From contig DASVQQ010000008.1 of the NCBI GenBank assembly GCA_036389035.1, positions 124,001 to 188,000 on the forward strand: DNA of 64,000 nt. Direction: 5' to 3'. The stretch comes from Jatrophihabitans sp. (lineage in GTDB: Bacteria > Actinomycetota > Actinomycetes > Mycobacteriales > Jatrophihabitantaceae). How positions within the stretch are numbered: the first letter of the stretch is position 1; every line of letters starts with the position of its first letter. Both the position numbers and the translations under genes were made by a program. The notes beneath the pieces were generated by a model. That model made no database searches and was not told where the DNA came from. It worked only from the letters and a program-made list of their open reading frames with translations. Below, piece after piece: positions 9,213-17,625 of this stretch.

Positions 9213-11228
9213 TCAGACCACCGTCAGCAGCACTTCGGAGCCCGGTCGCACCTGGGTTCCGGCGCCGGGGTCCATGCCCACCACGGTGCCGAGGAAGCCG
9301 CCGAAGGCCCGCTTGATCCGGACCTTGAGGTCCAGCGCCTCCAGCCTGGCCCGGGCTTCGCCGACCGGCGTGCCGTTGCGGATCTGGGGAAGGGTGACCA
9401 GCCTCGGACCCTGGGAGATGACCAGGTTGACGGTGCTGAACTTCGCCACCGAGGACTTGGCCGACGGGTCCTGGCGGATCACCGAGCCGGCCGGCACCGT
9501 GTCGGAGTAGTCCTGCTGGACGTCGAGCTTGAAGCCGGCCTTGGTCAGGGCGGCGCTGGCCTCGTCCTGGGTCTTGTCGAGGACGTCGGGGACCCGGACG
9601 ATCGGCGGGCCGGTCGAGACGAAGACGGTCACCACCGAATCCCGCTTGACCTTGCTGGTGGGCCGGGGCTCGGTCCGGATCACCCGGCCGGGGGCGATCT
9701 TGCCGGTCTCGTCGGCGGCGTCGCGGCGCACCAGCCGCACCGGTATGCCGGCCAGGGCCTGCTGGGCCTCGCCGTAGTCCCGCCCGGCCACCTGCGGGAC
9801 GACGAACCGCTCCGGTCCCTGGGAGATCACCAGCCGCACGCTGCGCCCGCTCAGCACGTTGCTGCCGGCGTCGGGCTCGCTGCCCAGCACGGTGCCGGCG
9901 GCGACGGTCTCGGAGTACGCCTGGTCGACGGCCGAATCGACGGTGAACCCGGCGCCGCGCAACTGCTGCACCGCCGTGGCGCGGCTGTCACCGGCCACGT
10001 CGGGAACCTGGTGGTAACGACCGACCGCCAGGTACCAGGCTCCGTAACCGGTGAGCAGGCCCAGCAGCAGCACGATGGTGACCACCAGGGCGGTCCGCCG
10101 CCGGGACCGGCGTCGCCGGTTGTACGCGGGACCGGCTCCAGGCGGCCGATCCCGCCGGTCTGGCCGGTCCGCGCCGTCCGCGCCGTCCGGCTGACCGCCG
10201 GCGTAGGAGGATCGGTCCTGCTGGTGCACGGTGGTGTGGTGCAGGTCGGAGGCGGGCGGCCGGGCCGGGGTCGGGGCGGTGGTCGCGGTGGCGCTCTCGG
10301 GCATCCGGATCCGCTGGGTGTCGGTGCTGACAGCCGCCGCACCCCCGACGTCCGGCCGGGGCGGCACGCCCAGGACGGGCAGACCCAGGTCGATCCGGGC
10401 GTCGTGCAGTTCGGCCAGCAGGGCGCCGGCGTCCAGCGGCCGGCTGGCCGGTTCGCGGTTGGTGGCCCGCAGCACGATCTCGTCCAGCTGAGGGGGGATG
10501 CCCTGCCGGCGGGTGGACGGCAGCGGCACGTCGGAGTTCACGTGCTGGTAGGCCACCGCTATCGCGCTGTCACCGACGTAGGGCGCCGCGCCGGTCAGCA
10601 ACTCGAACAGCACCACCCCGGCCGAGTAGACGTCGGAGCGGGCGTCGGCCGACCCGCGCGAGATCTGCTCCGGCGGGCAGTAGGCGACGGTGCCCATCAT
10701 CAGCCCGGTGCGGGTGCTGCTCTGGTCCGACTCGATCGCCCGGGCCAGGCCGAAGTCGGCGACCTTCACCGCGCCGTCGTCAGACAGCAGGATGTTCTCG
10801 GGCTTGACGTCGCGGTGCACCAGGCCGGCCCGGTGCGCCGCGGCCAGCGCGCCCAGCACCGGCTCCATGATCGAGACCGCCAGCGCCGGCGACAGCGCGC
10901 CGCGTTCGCGCAGCAGGTCGCGCAGGGTCCGGCCCCGCACCAGCTCCATCACCAGGAAGACATGGCCCTCGTCGGTGCCCTGGTCATAGACGGCGACGGC
11001 GTTCAGGTGCGACAGCCTGGCCGCCACCCGCGCCTCGCGAGCGAACCGATCCGCGAACGCCGGGTCCGTCGACAGGGCAGCCGACATCACCTTGACCGCA
11101 ACCGGGCGGTCAAGGCGCTCGTCCAATGCGCTGTACACGGTCGACATGCCACCCCGGGCGAGCTGGTGGAGAATCCGGTAACGACCTTCCAGCACACGGC
11201 CGACGATCCGATCAGGAGCCGTCTGCAC
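9213..11228 (-). CDS. pknL: PASTA-domain serine/threonine protein kinase
   Basis: This 671-residue membrane kinase has a Hanks-type kinase domain at about 15-275 (glycine loop GRVLEGRYRILHQLARGGMS, catalytic HRDVKPENILL, DFGLA). A Pro-rich linker is followed by one transmembrane segment near 380-400 and four extracellular PASTA repeats (VPDVAG, VPQVAG, VPDVLD, LPQIRN). PASTA repeats sense peptidoglycan fragments. Position next to an Rv2175c-like gene and aroG identifies it as the PknL-locus kinase; M. tuberculosis PknL lacks PASTA repeats while the Corynebacterium one has them. The GTG start has a perfect-looking TAGAAT box 6 nt upstream and no Shine-Dalgarno. Likely partner: the Rv2175c-like protein. 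Confidence 0.95.
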   Translation of the reverse strand: MQTAPDRIVGRVLEGRYRILHQLARGGMSTVYSALDERLDRPVAVKVMSAALSTDPAFADRFAREARVAARLSHLNAVAVYDQGTDEGHVFLVMELVRGRTLRDLLRERGALSPALAVSIMEPVLGALAAAHRAGLVHRDVKPENILLSDDGAVKVADFGLARAIESDQSSTRTGLMMGTVAYCPPEQISRGSADARSDVYSAGVVLFELLTGAAPYVGDSAIAVAYQHVNSDVPLPSTRRQGIPPQLDEIVLRATNREPASRPLDAGALLAELHDARIDLGLPVLGVPPRPDVGGAAAVSTDTQRIRMPESATATTAPTPARPPASDLHHTTVHQQDRSSYAGGQPDGADGADRPDRRDRPPGAGPAYNRRRRSRRRTALVVTIVLLLGLLTGYGAWYLAVGRYHQVPDVAGDSRATAVQQLRGAGFTVDSAVDQAYSETVAAGTVLGSEPDAGSNVLSGRSVRLVISQGPERFVVPQVAGRDYGEAQQALAGIPVRLVRRDAADETGKIAPGRVIRTEPRPTSKVKRDSVVTVFVSTGPPIVRVPDVLDKTQDEASAALTKAGFKLDVQQDYSDTVPAGSVIRQDPSAKSSVAKFSTVNLVISQGPRLVTLPQIRNGTPVGEARARLEALDLKVRIKRAFGGFLGTVVGMDPGAGTQVRPGSEVLLTVV

Positions 11229-11234
11229 GCCGCA

Positions 11235-11240
11235 ATTCTA
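11235..11240 (-). promoter_or_regulatory. -10 box for leaderless pknL
   Basis: TAGAAT on the minus strand sits 6 nt before the GTG start of the kinase gene, with no ribosome binding site. The divergent gene on the plus strand has its own matching element 60 bp away. Confidence 0.5.
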
Positions 11241-11301
11241 GGTGGCGACCAATAACGGTCGGGCATCGCCGCGCGGCGGGCCCGGGCCGCGATGGCGACA
11301 G

Positions 11302-11307
11302 TAGGGT
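11302..11307 (+). promoter_or_regulatory. -10 box for leaderless spermidine-synthase-like gene
   Basis: TAGGGT lies 7 nt before the ATG at 11315, again without a Shine-Dalgarno sequence. Confidence 0.5.
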
Positions 11308-11314
11308 TGGTGCC

Positions 11315-12193
11315 ATGCCAGCTCAGGGGCGATCGCGGCGGCGGGCCGGCGCGAGCGCCGGCGATCCGGCGCCTGCCACGAGGCCGCCCCGGCCGCGGAT
11401 CGAGCTGATCGCCGATGACGAGCATCCCGGCGGCACCATGCTGGTGATGGACGACGTCCGGCAGTCCTACGTCGACCTCGACGACCCGACCTACCTCGAC
11501 TTCGAGTACGTCCAGTACTTCGCCAGCGTGTTCGCGACGCTGCCGGCCGGTCCGCTGGCGGTCACCCACATCGGCGGCGGCGCCCTGACCATGCCGCGCT
11601 ACCTGCAGGCCTGCCGGCCCGGCTCGCCGCAGATCGTGCTGGAGCCCGACGCCGAGTTGACCGAGCTGGTCCGCAGCAGGCTGCCGTTGCCGCGCGAGCA
11701 CCGGATCCGGATCCGGCCGCAGGACGGCCGCGCCGGGCTCAACGCGCTGGCCGAGGCCAGCGCCGACGTGGTGGTGCTCGATGCCTACGCCGACGGCCGG
11801 GTGCCGGCCGCCCTGACCACGCTGGAGTTCTTCACCGACGTCTCCCGGGTGCTCAGGGCCGACGGGCTGTTCCTGGCCAACCTGGTCGACGAACCGGGCC
11901 TGCGCTACCTCGGGCGGGTGCTGGCCGGCCTGCGCGAGGTGTTCGGCGAGCTGGCCCTGATCAGCTCCAACGACGTCCTGAAGGGCCGCCGGTTCGGCAA
12001 CGTGGTGCTGGCCGCCTCGTCCGGGCCGCTGGACGTGGCCGAGCTGCGCCGCCAGATCGCCCGGCAGCCGTTTCCGGCCGGCGTCCGCGACGACGCGCAG
12101 TTGGCCGCCCGCTACGGCACCGCCCGGCCCTGGACCGACGCGGACTCCTCGGTGTCGCCGGAGCCGACCCGGGACGGCTGGCGGATCCGCTGA
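11315..12193 (+). CDS. spermidine synthase-like SAM-fold protein
   Basis: This 292-residue cytoplasmic protein has a Rossmann-type methyltransferase/aminopropyltransferase fold. It has the glycine-rich loop THIGGGALTMPRYL at about residue 85, an acidic strand end (IVLEPDAELTELV) and the LDAYADGRVP segment typical of polyamine synthase-like proteins widespread in Actinobacteria. Whether it makes polyamines is unknown; many homologues lack the substrate-gating residues. The start at ATG 11315 is preferred over upstream in-frame codons because a TANNNT box lies 7 nt before it and the conserved fold begins soon after a short Arg/Ala-rich leader. It is divergent from pknL. Confidence 0.85.
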   Translation: MPAQGRSRRRAGASAGDPAPATRPPRPRIELIADDEHPGGTMLVMDDVRQSYVDLDDPTYLDFEYVQYFASVFATLPAGPLAVTHIGGGALTMPRYLQACRPGSPQIVLEPDAELTELVRSRLPLPREHRIRIRPQDGRAGLNALAEASADVVVLDAYADGRVPAALTTLEFFTDVSRVLRADGLFLANLVDEPGLRYLGRVLAGLREVFGELALISSNDVLKGRRFGNVVLAASSGPLDVAELRRQIARQPFPAGVRDDAQLAARYGTARPWTDADSSVSPEPTRDGWRIR

Positions 12194-12216
12194 ACCCCGC
12201 ATGGCAGGCTGGTCAC

Positions 12217-12555
12217 ATGCCTGAGGACCACGAGCTGATACCGCTGCCCGACGTCGCCGAGCTGCTCGGGATCTCGATCATCAAGGTGCACCAGTTGCTC
12301 AAGGACGGCCAGTTGGTGGTGACCACCGACGACCAGGGGCGCCGGGTGCTGCCCCGGGTGTTCGTGGCCGGTGGGACGGTTCTCAAGGCGTTGCCGTCGG
12401 TGATCACCCTGCTGCGCGACGGCGGTTACTCCGATGCCGAGATCATCGACTGGATGCTGCGCCCTGACGACTCGTTGCCGGGCACCCCGGCGCGGGCGCT
12501 GGCCGAGAACCGGGGCACCGAGATCAAGCGGCGAGCCCAGGCGGCCGCGTTCTGA
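12217..12555 (+). CDS. Rv2175c family DNA-binding protein
   Basis: This 112-residue winged-helix protein matches Rv2175c of M. tuberculosis, the DNA-binding substrate of PknL. An N-terminal helix-turn-helix (LPDVAELLGISIIKVHQLLK) is followed by a small C-terminal domain with LRDGGYSDAEIIDWML. In M. tuberculosis the kinase phosphorylates an N-terminal threonine that controls DNA binding. In this protein the N-terminus is short (MPEDHELIPLPDV) and has no Thr, so the equivalent site is missing or elsewhere. Its position one gene from the kinase conserves the pair. Confidence 0.9.
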   Translation: MPEDHELIPLPDVAELLGISIIKVHQLLKDGQLVVTTDDQGRRVLPRVFVAGGTVLKALPSVITLLRDGGYSDAEIIDWMLRPDDSLPGTPARALAENRGTEIKRRAQAAAF

Positions 12556-12559
12556 TGCC

Positions 12560-12617
12560 GGCCTCATGCGCCGGCTGACTTCGCTGGCGGCCTCGTGCGC
12601 CAGCTGAGCTATCTGGC
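12560..12617 (+). repeat. 29-bp imperfect tandem duplication at crtYc start
   Basis: The stretch beginning GGCCTCATGCGCCGGCTGAC is repeated 29 bp later as GGCCTCGTGCGCCAGCTGAG, so the start region of crtYc exists twice. The first copy would initiate only a 13-codon peptide that stops inside the second copy. Confidence 0.7.
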
Positions 12618-13002
12618 GGTGCTCGCGGCCTGCCTGCTCGGCACCCTGCCGTTGGAGCTGGTGCTGCGGGTCAGGGTGTACGCCCGGTGGCGCCGGCTGC
12701 TGGCCGCGCTCGTCCCCGGCCTGGTGCTGGGGGTGGCCTGGGACCAGTACGCGGTCCGCAGCGGGCACTGGTACTTCGACCCGCGTTCGGTGATCGGCCT
12801 CGAGCTGTTCGGGTTGCCGGTGGAAGAGGTGCTGTTCTTCGTGGTGATCCCGATCTGCGCGATCCTGACCCTGGAGGCGGTCGCGCGCCGCCGGCCGGGC
12901 TGGCTGATCGGCGACGAGCCGGCTGAGCGGGTTCCCGCGGAAGGCTCGAACAGCTCGAACAGCTCGAACAGCTCGGACTACTCCGACGGTTCGGCGCGGT
13001 GA
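12595..13002 (+). CDS. crtYc: lycopene cyclase domain protein, subunit c
   Basis: This 135-residue integral membrane protein with three hydrophobic segments carries the conserved LPVEEVLFF motif of the heterodimeric carotenoid cyclases (CrtYc/CrtYd; CarR domain). The two halves together cyclise lycopene ends in the membrane. The C-terminus ends in a low-complexity Ser/Asn tail from a 9-bp tandem repeat (12946-12974, NSSNSSNSSD). The GTG start has no clear Shine-Dalgarno and lies in the second copy of a duplicated start region, so the start is moderately secure. Its stop overlaps the start of crtYd. Confidence 0.88.
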   Translation: MRQLSYLAVLAACLLGTLPLELVLRVRVYARWRRLLAALVPGLVLGVAWDQYAVRSGHWYFDPRSVIGLELFGLPVEEVLFFVVIPICAILTLEAVARRRPGWLIGDEPAERVPAEGSNSSNSSNSSDYSDGSAR

Positions 13003-13313
13003 GCTACACCTGGCTGGTGGTCCTGGCGCTGCTCGGCACCGCCGCCTGGGACCTGCTGGTGCTGAGGACGCGGCTGCTGCGCCGCAAGGCGTTCTGGGTC
13101 GCCTACGCCATCATGGTCAGCTTCCAGTTGCTGGTGAACGGGTTGCTGACCGGCCTGCGCATCGTCCAGTACGACCCGGACACCATCCTCGGCCTGCGGC
13201 TTGCCTACGCCCCGGTGGAGGACCTGGGATTCGGCTTCGCGCTGATCCTGCTCACCCTGTCGTGCTGGGTGGCGCTGGGACGGCGAGGCAACCGAGGACA
13301 GAAATTACAGTAA
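12999..13313 (+). CDS. crtYd: lycopene cyclase domain protein, subunit d
   Basis: This 104-residue membrane protein is the second half of the heterodimeric cyclase. It shows AYAPVEDLGFGFALILLTL, the PxE(E/D) motif corresponding to the VEEVLFF of the partner. It starts at a GTG that overlaps the crtYc stop by 4 bp (GTGA), so the pair is translationally coupled. No crtE, crtB or crtI is in the window. A polyprenyl diphosphate synthase gene about 3.2 kb away could supply GGPP, but that is inference. Confidence 0.88.
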   Translation: MSYTWLVVLALLGTAAWDLLVLRTRLLRRKAFWVAYAIMVSFQLLVNGLLTGLRIVQYDPDTILGLRLAYAPVEDLGFGFALILLTLSCWVALGRRGNRGQKLQ

Positions 13314-13372
13314 ATATTTAGTTCTTGGTAAGCCTGGTGTAGCTAACTAAAGTCGATATTGAGTTGCTGTAA
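13305..13372 (+). promoter_or_regulatory. AT-rich promoter/operator region of the AbiE locus
   Basis: This is one of the AT-richest stretches in the window. It contains inverted repeats TTACAG (13305-13310) with CTGTAA (13367-13372), and TTTAGTT (13317-13323) with AACTAAA (13345-13351). AbiEi antitoxins are known to repress their own promoter through inverted repeats, so these are candidate operators. A TAAGCT -10 box at 13370-13375 lies 6 nt before the GTG of the antitoxin gene. Confidence 0.5.
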
Positions 13373-13381
13373 GCTTGAGAT

Positions 13382-13975
13382 GTGTCGGACCGGGTAAGCC
13401 TTCGTCGAAGGCTCAATGAAATCGCCTTCCAGCAAGCTGGTTACTTCACCGCGGCCCAGGCAAAGACGGCTGGGTACAGCTATCAGGCGCAGAACTACCA
13501 CGTGAGTCGGGGTAACTGGGTTCGGATCGACCGTCGGATATTCCGGCTCGCTGAATGGCCGTCCTCGGCCGATGACGTCTACGCCCGTTGGTGCGTATGG
13601 AGCGAAGGCCGGGGAGTGATCTCACACGAATCCGCCGCCGCTGTACACGAACTGGGCGACCTGGACCCGAACCTCGTCCACCTCTGCCTGCCGGGCTCAC
13701 GCACTTCACACACCGGGGTAGTCCTGCATCCAGATCGGCTGGAGCGTTCGGATATCGAGGACCGCGCCTCCTTCCGGGTGACCACCCCGGCCCGAACGCT
13801 GCTGGACCTGGCGTCGACCCACACGAGTCAGGAGCAATTGACTACGGCCGTCCAGGACGCCCTGAGCGCCGGGCTAGTCACTGCCACTACGTTGCGCCGG
13901 CGCATGGACGACTTCGGTCCCGTGGCCGCGCTCCGGCTAGAACGGGCCCTAGCCACCGAGCCGGCGACGACATGA
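13382..13975 (+). CDS. type IV toxin-antitoxin system AbiEi family antitoxin
   Basis: This 197-residue protein has the AbiEi architecture. An N-terminal winged helix (about residues 10-60, with FTAAQAKTAGYSYQAQNYHV and GNWVRIDRRIFRL) binds DNA, and a C-terminal antitoxin domain contains HESAAAVHELGDL and TTPARTLLDLAS. It appears complete. AbiE systems protect against phage by abortive infection; the antitoxin works independently of toxin binding. The GTG start is preceded by TAAGCT at leaderless spacing. The stop overlaps the toxin gene start by 4 bp. Codon use is slightly less GC-biased than the neighbours, consistent with horizontal gain. Confidence 0.88.
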   Translation: MSDRVSLRRRLNEIAFQQAGYFTAAQAKTAGYSYQAQNYHVSRGNWVRIDRRIFRLAEWPSSADDVYARWCVWSEGRGVISHESAAAVHELGDLDPNLVHLCLPGSRTSHTGVVLHPDRLERSDIEDRASFRVTTPARTLLDLASTHTSQEQLTTAVQDALSAGLVTATTLRRRMDDFGPVAALRLERALATEPATT

Positions 13976-14767
13976 GCCCGTCCACTGCCAGCGCGATGCG
14001 CGCGGCCCTCGACGCGCGGATTATCAGCCAGGCCGGTGAAGGCGGCATGGCTGCCGGACGCCTTCGTAGGCGATTGGTCTTTCAGCGAGTGATTCGCCGG
14101 CTCGCAGGAGACTCCCATTGGGTCCTCAAGGGTGGCTACCTGTTGGAAACCCGCCTCGCCGCGGGCGCTCGGACGACCCGTGACCTCGACTTGGCAAGTA
14201 AGGAGGCCGGTGACCTGGGAGTGTTGCGAGAGGCGCTGGAGTCGGCGCTGGACCGCGATCCCGATGACGACTTCTTTCGATTCAAGGTGACTCATACCGT
14301 GCGGCTTGGCGCGAACCAAGCTGGCCAGGGCGGTTGGCGTTTCAGCGTGGCGGCGATGTTGGCCGGCCGGGTATTCGACCAGGTGCGGATCGACATCGTC
14401 GAACGAGTCACCGAGACAGTAGGCGGTACCGAGTTCATCGAACTGCCCTCGCCGATCACCGGCGTGCACTTCGCGCCGGCCCGCGTGCTCACTGTCGATG
14501 TGCACAGCACGCTGCTGAGAAATTTCATGCTTTGAGCCGGACCTATTCAGGTGAGCGACCGAGCACTCGTGTCAAGGACCTGGTGGACGTGCTGCTGCTT
14601 CATGATGCCGGCTTGCTTCCAGATCCACGGCTGGAAGCCGGATACGGGCGGTCTTCCAATCCCGGGATGGCATGGTTCCGCCACCTGATCTTCCCGAACC
14701 ACCCGCCGCCTGGGGCCGGGACTACGCGGCCTTGACAGCAGAAACCCCGGTATCGGCAATGACGTGA
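13972..14767 (+). pseudogene. AbiEii/AbiGii-type nucleotidyltransferase toxin, frameshifted
   Basis: The first frame encodes a typical AbiEii start: VLKGGYLLETRLAAGARTTRDLDL, with the nucleotidyltransferase GG and TxDxD-type segment. It stops at 14535 after VDVHSTLLRNFML. The missing remainder is readable in a second frame (AAEKFHALSRTYSGERPSTR, VKDLVDVLLLHDAG) and then a third (IRAVFQSRDGMVPPPDLPEP, WGRDYAALTAET). The first shift is explained by a 5-bp tandem duplication (AGCAC, 14506-14510, after GCAC); the second lies near 14640. The toxin is therefore probably inactive, leaving the antitoxin alone. Sequencing error is the alternative. Confidence 0.75.
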
Positions 14768-14768
14768 C

Positions 14769-16481
14769 CTATCGCCTGGCTCGATGGACCCAACGGATCT
14801 GGGACACGCCGGAGCGCGACCTAGGATCGTTCGGGCGCGCGACGCCTGCCGTCGCCGGATCAAGGATCTCCACTTCGTCATGGATCTCCGGTTCGGGGGA
14901 GCGCTGCGCGACCGGGCCGAGCAGCGCCCGGGTCGCCAGCACCGCGACCAGCACCGCCGGAACGTAGACCGCCATCTCCAGGCTCGAGCCCATCGGACGG
15001 GTGAGCAGCGTCAGCGCGATCGAGGCGGCGGCGATCCAGCCCAGCTGCCGGGGGGCGAGCAGGAACACCGCCGCGATGGTCAACGACCAGCTGAAGTACC
15101 AGGGCTGAACGGCCGGCCCCAGCACCACCACGGCGGCCAGGGCCAGCGCCAGCAGCTTCAGCGCCGAACCGCGCGTCGCCCGGAACCAGAGCACCACCAG
15201 CAGCACCCCGCTGACGATCAGGCCGACGTTGCGGAAGTCGCGCACCGTCGCGTCCACCAGCGTGCCGGCGTGCTCGGCGCCGATCGCGGCCCGGTAGCCG
15301 ACGGCCAGCATGGTCGGGATCGACATGAAGTTGATCACCGGCACCCCGGAGCTGACCTGCCGCGCCCAGCCCAGGCCGACCCCGGCGACCAGCGACACCA
15401 CCGCGAACACCGGCAGCGCGACCGCCGCGGCGATCGCGCAGTGCCTGACCCAGTCCCGGCGGCGCAGCCCGGACCGGCCGGGGCCCAGCTCACCCGCACC
15501 CGCTCGGCCGGCCAGGTAGATCGGCACCGCGAAGGCCACCGCCACCAGTCCCGGTGACTTCACCGCCGCCGCCAGCGTCATCAGCGCCACCCCGGCGACC
15601 AGGTCGCGCAGGCCGGCCGTCGGCCGGGTCACCAGCACCAGCCCGGCCACGATCAGCGCCACCATCACGGCGTCGTTGTGACCGCCGCCGACCGCGTGCA
15701 CCAGGATCAGCGGGTTGCCGATCGCCAGCCAGAGCGCCAGGTCGGCGCGCTTGCCGTACCGGCCGGCCAGCACCGGCAGCAACCAGGCGGTCAGCGCGAT
15801 CGCGGCGAACGGCAGCAACCGCAGCAGCAGCACGCTGATCATCGCGTGATCACCGGTCAGCGCGGCCACCCACTTGGACACCGCCACCCACAGCGGGCCG
15901 TACGGGGACGGGGTGTCGACCCACTTCCAGGCGACGTTGTCGAGGAACTTGCCCAGATCCACCAGGGGCAGGTCGGCCGGGGTGGTGGTGTACGGGTCCA
16001 GCCCGTGCCGGGCCAGCTGAGCCTGGGCGGCGTAACTGTAGAGGTCCGAACTGGCCAGCGGCATCCCGCACACCAGCGGGACGCTCCAGCCGACCAGCAT
16101 CCGGCGCAGCGCCGACGTCGGAACCAGTTGAGCGATGCTGGCGCGCTCACCGCGGGTCGAGCCGGTCAGCAGCAGCCTGCCCAGCAGCAACCAGGCGATC
16201 ACCACCAGGACCAGGCCCAGGTAGTGCAGTGCCAGGGCGGCGTGCAGGCCTGGCTGGCCGTGTCGCAGCAGGCCCAGCACCGGTATCAACCGGGTCGGGT
16301 CGTTGGCGGGCAACGCGCCGGCGCCGAAACTGCCCAGCGCGATCATCACGGTGCCGAGCAGGCCGGCCCGGCCGATCTGGCGCAGGCCCCAGCCGTCGAT
16401 CGCCCGGGCGAACCAGCGCAGGCTGACCGGCACCGGCGCCGGCGACGACGCTGGTGCCTCCCGCTGGGCGCTGGCAGTCAT
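14769..16481 (-). CDS. mptA: alpha-(1->6)-mannosyltransferase, GT-C family (MptA-like)
   Basis: This 570-residue polytopic membrane protein has about 12 hydrophobic segments. It matches the position and form of M. tuberculosis MptA (Rv2174), a polyprenyl-phosphomannose-dependent GT-C enzyme that elongates the mannan core of lipomannan on the outer face of the membrane. Visible features are the first extracytoplasmic loop with the acidic GT-C motif region (LASSDLYSYAAQAQLARHGL, then DTPSPYGPLW) and a family-typical HAVGGGHNDAVMVALI segment. A Pro/Glu-rich cytoplasmic tail ends the protein. The ATG start is preceded by GAGGGA with very short spacing. It follows the polyprenyl synthase gene, likely in one operon. 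Confidence 0.88.
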   Translation of the reverse strand: MTASAQREAPASSPAPVPVSLRWFARAIDGWGLRQIGRAGLLGTVMIALGSFGAGALPANDPTRLIPVLGLLRHGQPGLHAALALHYLGLVLVVIAWLLLGRLLLTGSTRGERASIAQLVPTSALRRMLVGWSVPLVCGMPLASSDLYSYAAQAQLARHGLDPYTTTPADLPLVDLGKFLDNVAWKWVDTPSPYGPLWVAVSKWVAALTGDHAMISVLLLRLLPFAAIALTAWLLPVLAGRYGKRADLALWLAIGNPLILVHAVGGGHNDAVMVALIVAGLVLVTRPTAGLRDLVAGVALMTLAAAVKSPGLVAVAFAVPIYLAGRAGAGELGPGRSGLRRRDWVRHCAIAAAVALPVFAVVSLVAGVGLGWARQVSSGVPVINFMSIPTMLAVGYRAAIGAEHAGTLVDATVRDFRNVGLIVSGVLLVVLWFRATRGSALKLLALALAAVVVLGPAVQPWYFSWSLTIAAVFLLAPRQLGWIAAASIALTLLTRPMGSSLEMAVYVPAVLVAVLATRALLGPVAQRSPEPEIHDEVEILDPATAGVARPNDPRSRSGVSQIRWVHRARR

Positions 16482-16512
16482 TCCCTCATCGTGGCAGATC
16501 CGGGCGGGGGTT

Positions 16513-17601
16513 CTACGACGTGCGGTGCGCGGCGGCCTGGGCGAGTTGCAGCAGCGCCTGGGCGGCGGCCGGCTGCAGGGATCCGCCGGCCAGGCAGCGG
16601 GCCGCCGCGGCGGCCCGTTCGCTGATCCGCTGCTCCACCCGCTCCGGCGCGCCGGTCTGGCGCAGCACCTCGCGCAACCGCGCCACACCGTCGGCGGTGA
16701 GCGCCGGATCGCCGATTCCGTCCTGCAGCAGCGCCCGCTGGGACGGGTCCGCCGCCTGGTGGGCCAGCGCCACCAGCAGGGTGCGCTTGCCCTCCCGCAG
16801 GTCATCGCCGGCGGGCTTGCCGGTCTGGGACGGGTCGCCGAACACCCCGAGCAGGTCATCGCGCAGCTGGAAGGCCTCACCGATCAGCAGACCGTAGGCC
16901 GACAGCACCTCCACCAGCTCGGCCGACCCGCCGGCCGCGCCGGCGCCGAGCAGCAAGGGCCGCTGCACGGTGTACTTGCTGGTCTTGTACTCGACCACCC
17001 GCAACGCCTCGTCCGGGTCGAAAGCGCCCCGGGCCTGGGCCAGCATGTCCAGGAACTGTCCGGCGACGACCTCGGTGCGCATCAGATCGAACTCGGCCGT
17101 CGCGGCCCGGGCCCGGTCACGGGGCAGGCAGCCGATGGCCGCGGTGAACAGCTCCTCCGACCAGGACAGCAGCAGGTCTCCCAGCAGGATCGCGCCGGCC
17201 GCGCCGAAGGACCGCCCCGAGCCGGGCCAGCCCCGCTCGTGATGGAACTCACCGAAGCGGACGTGGGCTGCCGGCTGGCCGCGACGGGTGTCGGAGCTGT
17301 CCATCACGTCGTCGTGCACCAGCGCGCAGGCGTGCAGCAGTTCCAGGCCGGCAGCGGCCCGGACCAGCTCGGCCTCACCGGCGGCCCCGGCCGGTTGGAC
17401 GCAGCGCCATCCCCAGTAGGCGAAGGTCGGGCGCAACCGCTTGCCGCCGGTCAGCACCGCGGCGCGGGCCGCCTCGGCCAGCACGCTCAGGTCGGCCGAG
17501 ACCTCGGTCAGCAGGCCAGCCCGATCGGTGAGAAAGGCCGACAGCTCGGCGGCGATCCGATCGGTCAGGGTGGCAGGGCTCGGGTCAGGACGCTCAGCCA
17601 C
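16513..17601 (-). CDS. polyprenyl diphosphate synthase (IdsA-like)
   Basis: This 362-residue trans-isoprenyl diphosphate synthase has the first aspartate-rich motif HDDVMDSSDTRRGQP and the second QLRDDLLGVFGDP, plus GKRLRPTFAYWGW near the N-terminus. It adds isopentenyl diphosphate to allylic primers in the cytoplasm. The likely product is GGPP, used for carotenoids or longer prenyl chains, but chain length cannot be read with certainty. I place the start at GTG 17601 because a TAGTGT box lies 8 nt upstream; an upstream in-frame ATG at 17622 is the alternative. M. tuberculosis idsA2 (Rv2173) has the same neighbours. Confidence 0.88.
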   Translation of the reverse strand: MAERPDPSPATLTDRIAAELSAFLTDRAGLLTEVSADLSVLAEAARAAVLTGGKRLRPTFAYWGWRCVQPAGAAGEAELVRAAAGLELLHACALVHDDVMDSSDTRRGQPAAHVRFGEFHHERGWPGSGRSFGAAGAILLGDLLLSWSEELFTAAIGCLPRDRARAATAEFDLMRTEVVAGQFLDMLAQARGAFDPDEALRVVEYKTSKYTVQRPLLLGAGAAGGSAELVEVLSAYGLLIGEAFQLRDDLLGVFGDPSQTGKPAGDDLREGKRTLLVALAHQAADPSQRALLQDGIGDPALTADGVARLREVLRQTGAPERVEQRISERAAAAARCLAGGSLQPAAAQALLQLAQAAAHRTS

Positions 17602-17609
17602 AGCAGCGG

Positions 17610-17619
17610 ACACTACCCT
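17610..17619. promoter_or_regulatory. overlapping divergent -10 boxes of idsA and metF
   Basis: The decamer ACACTACCCT reads as TAGTGT on the minus strand (17610-17615, 8 nt before idsA GTG 17601) and TACCCT on the plus strand (17614-17619, 6 nt before metF ATG 17626). The two -10 elements share two base pairs, so simultaneous use would be mutually exclusive. Confidence 0.5.
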
Positions 17620-17625
17620 CATGGC

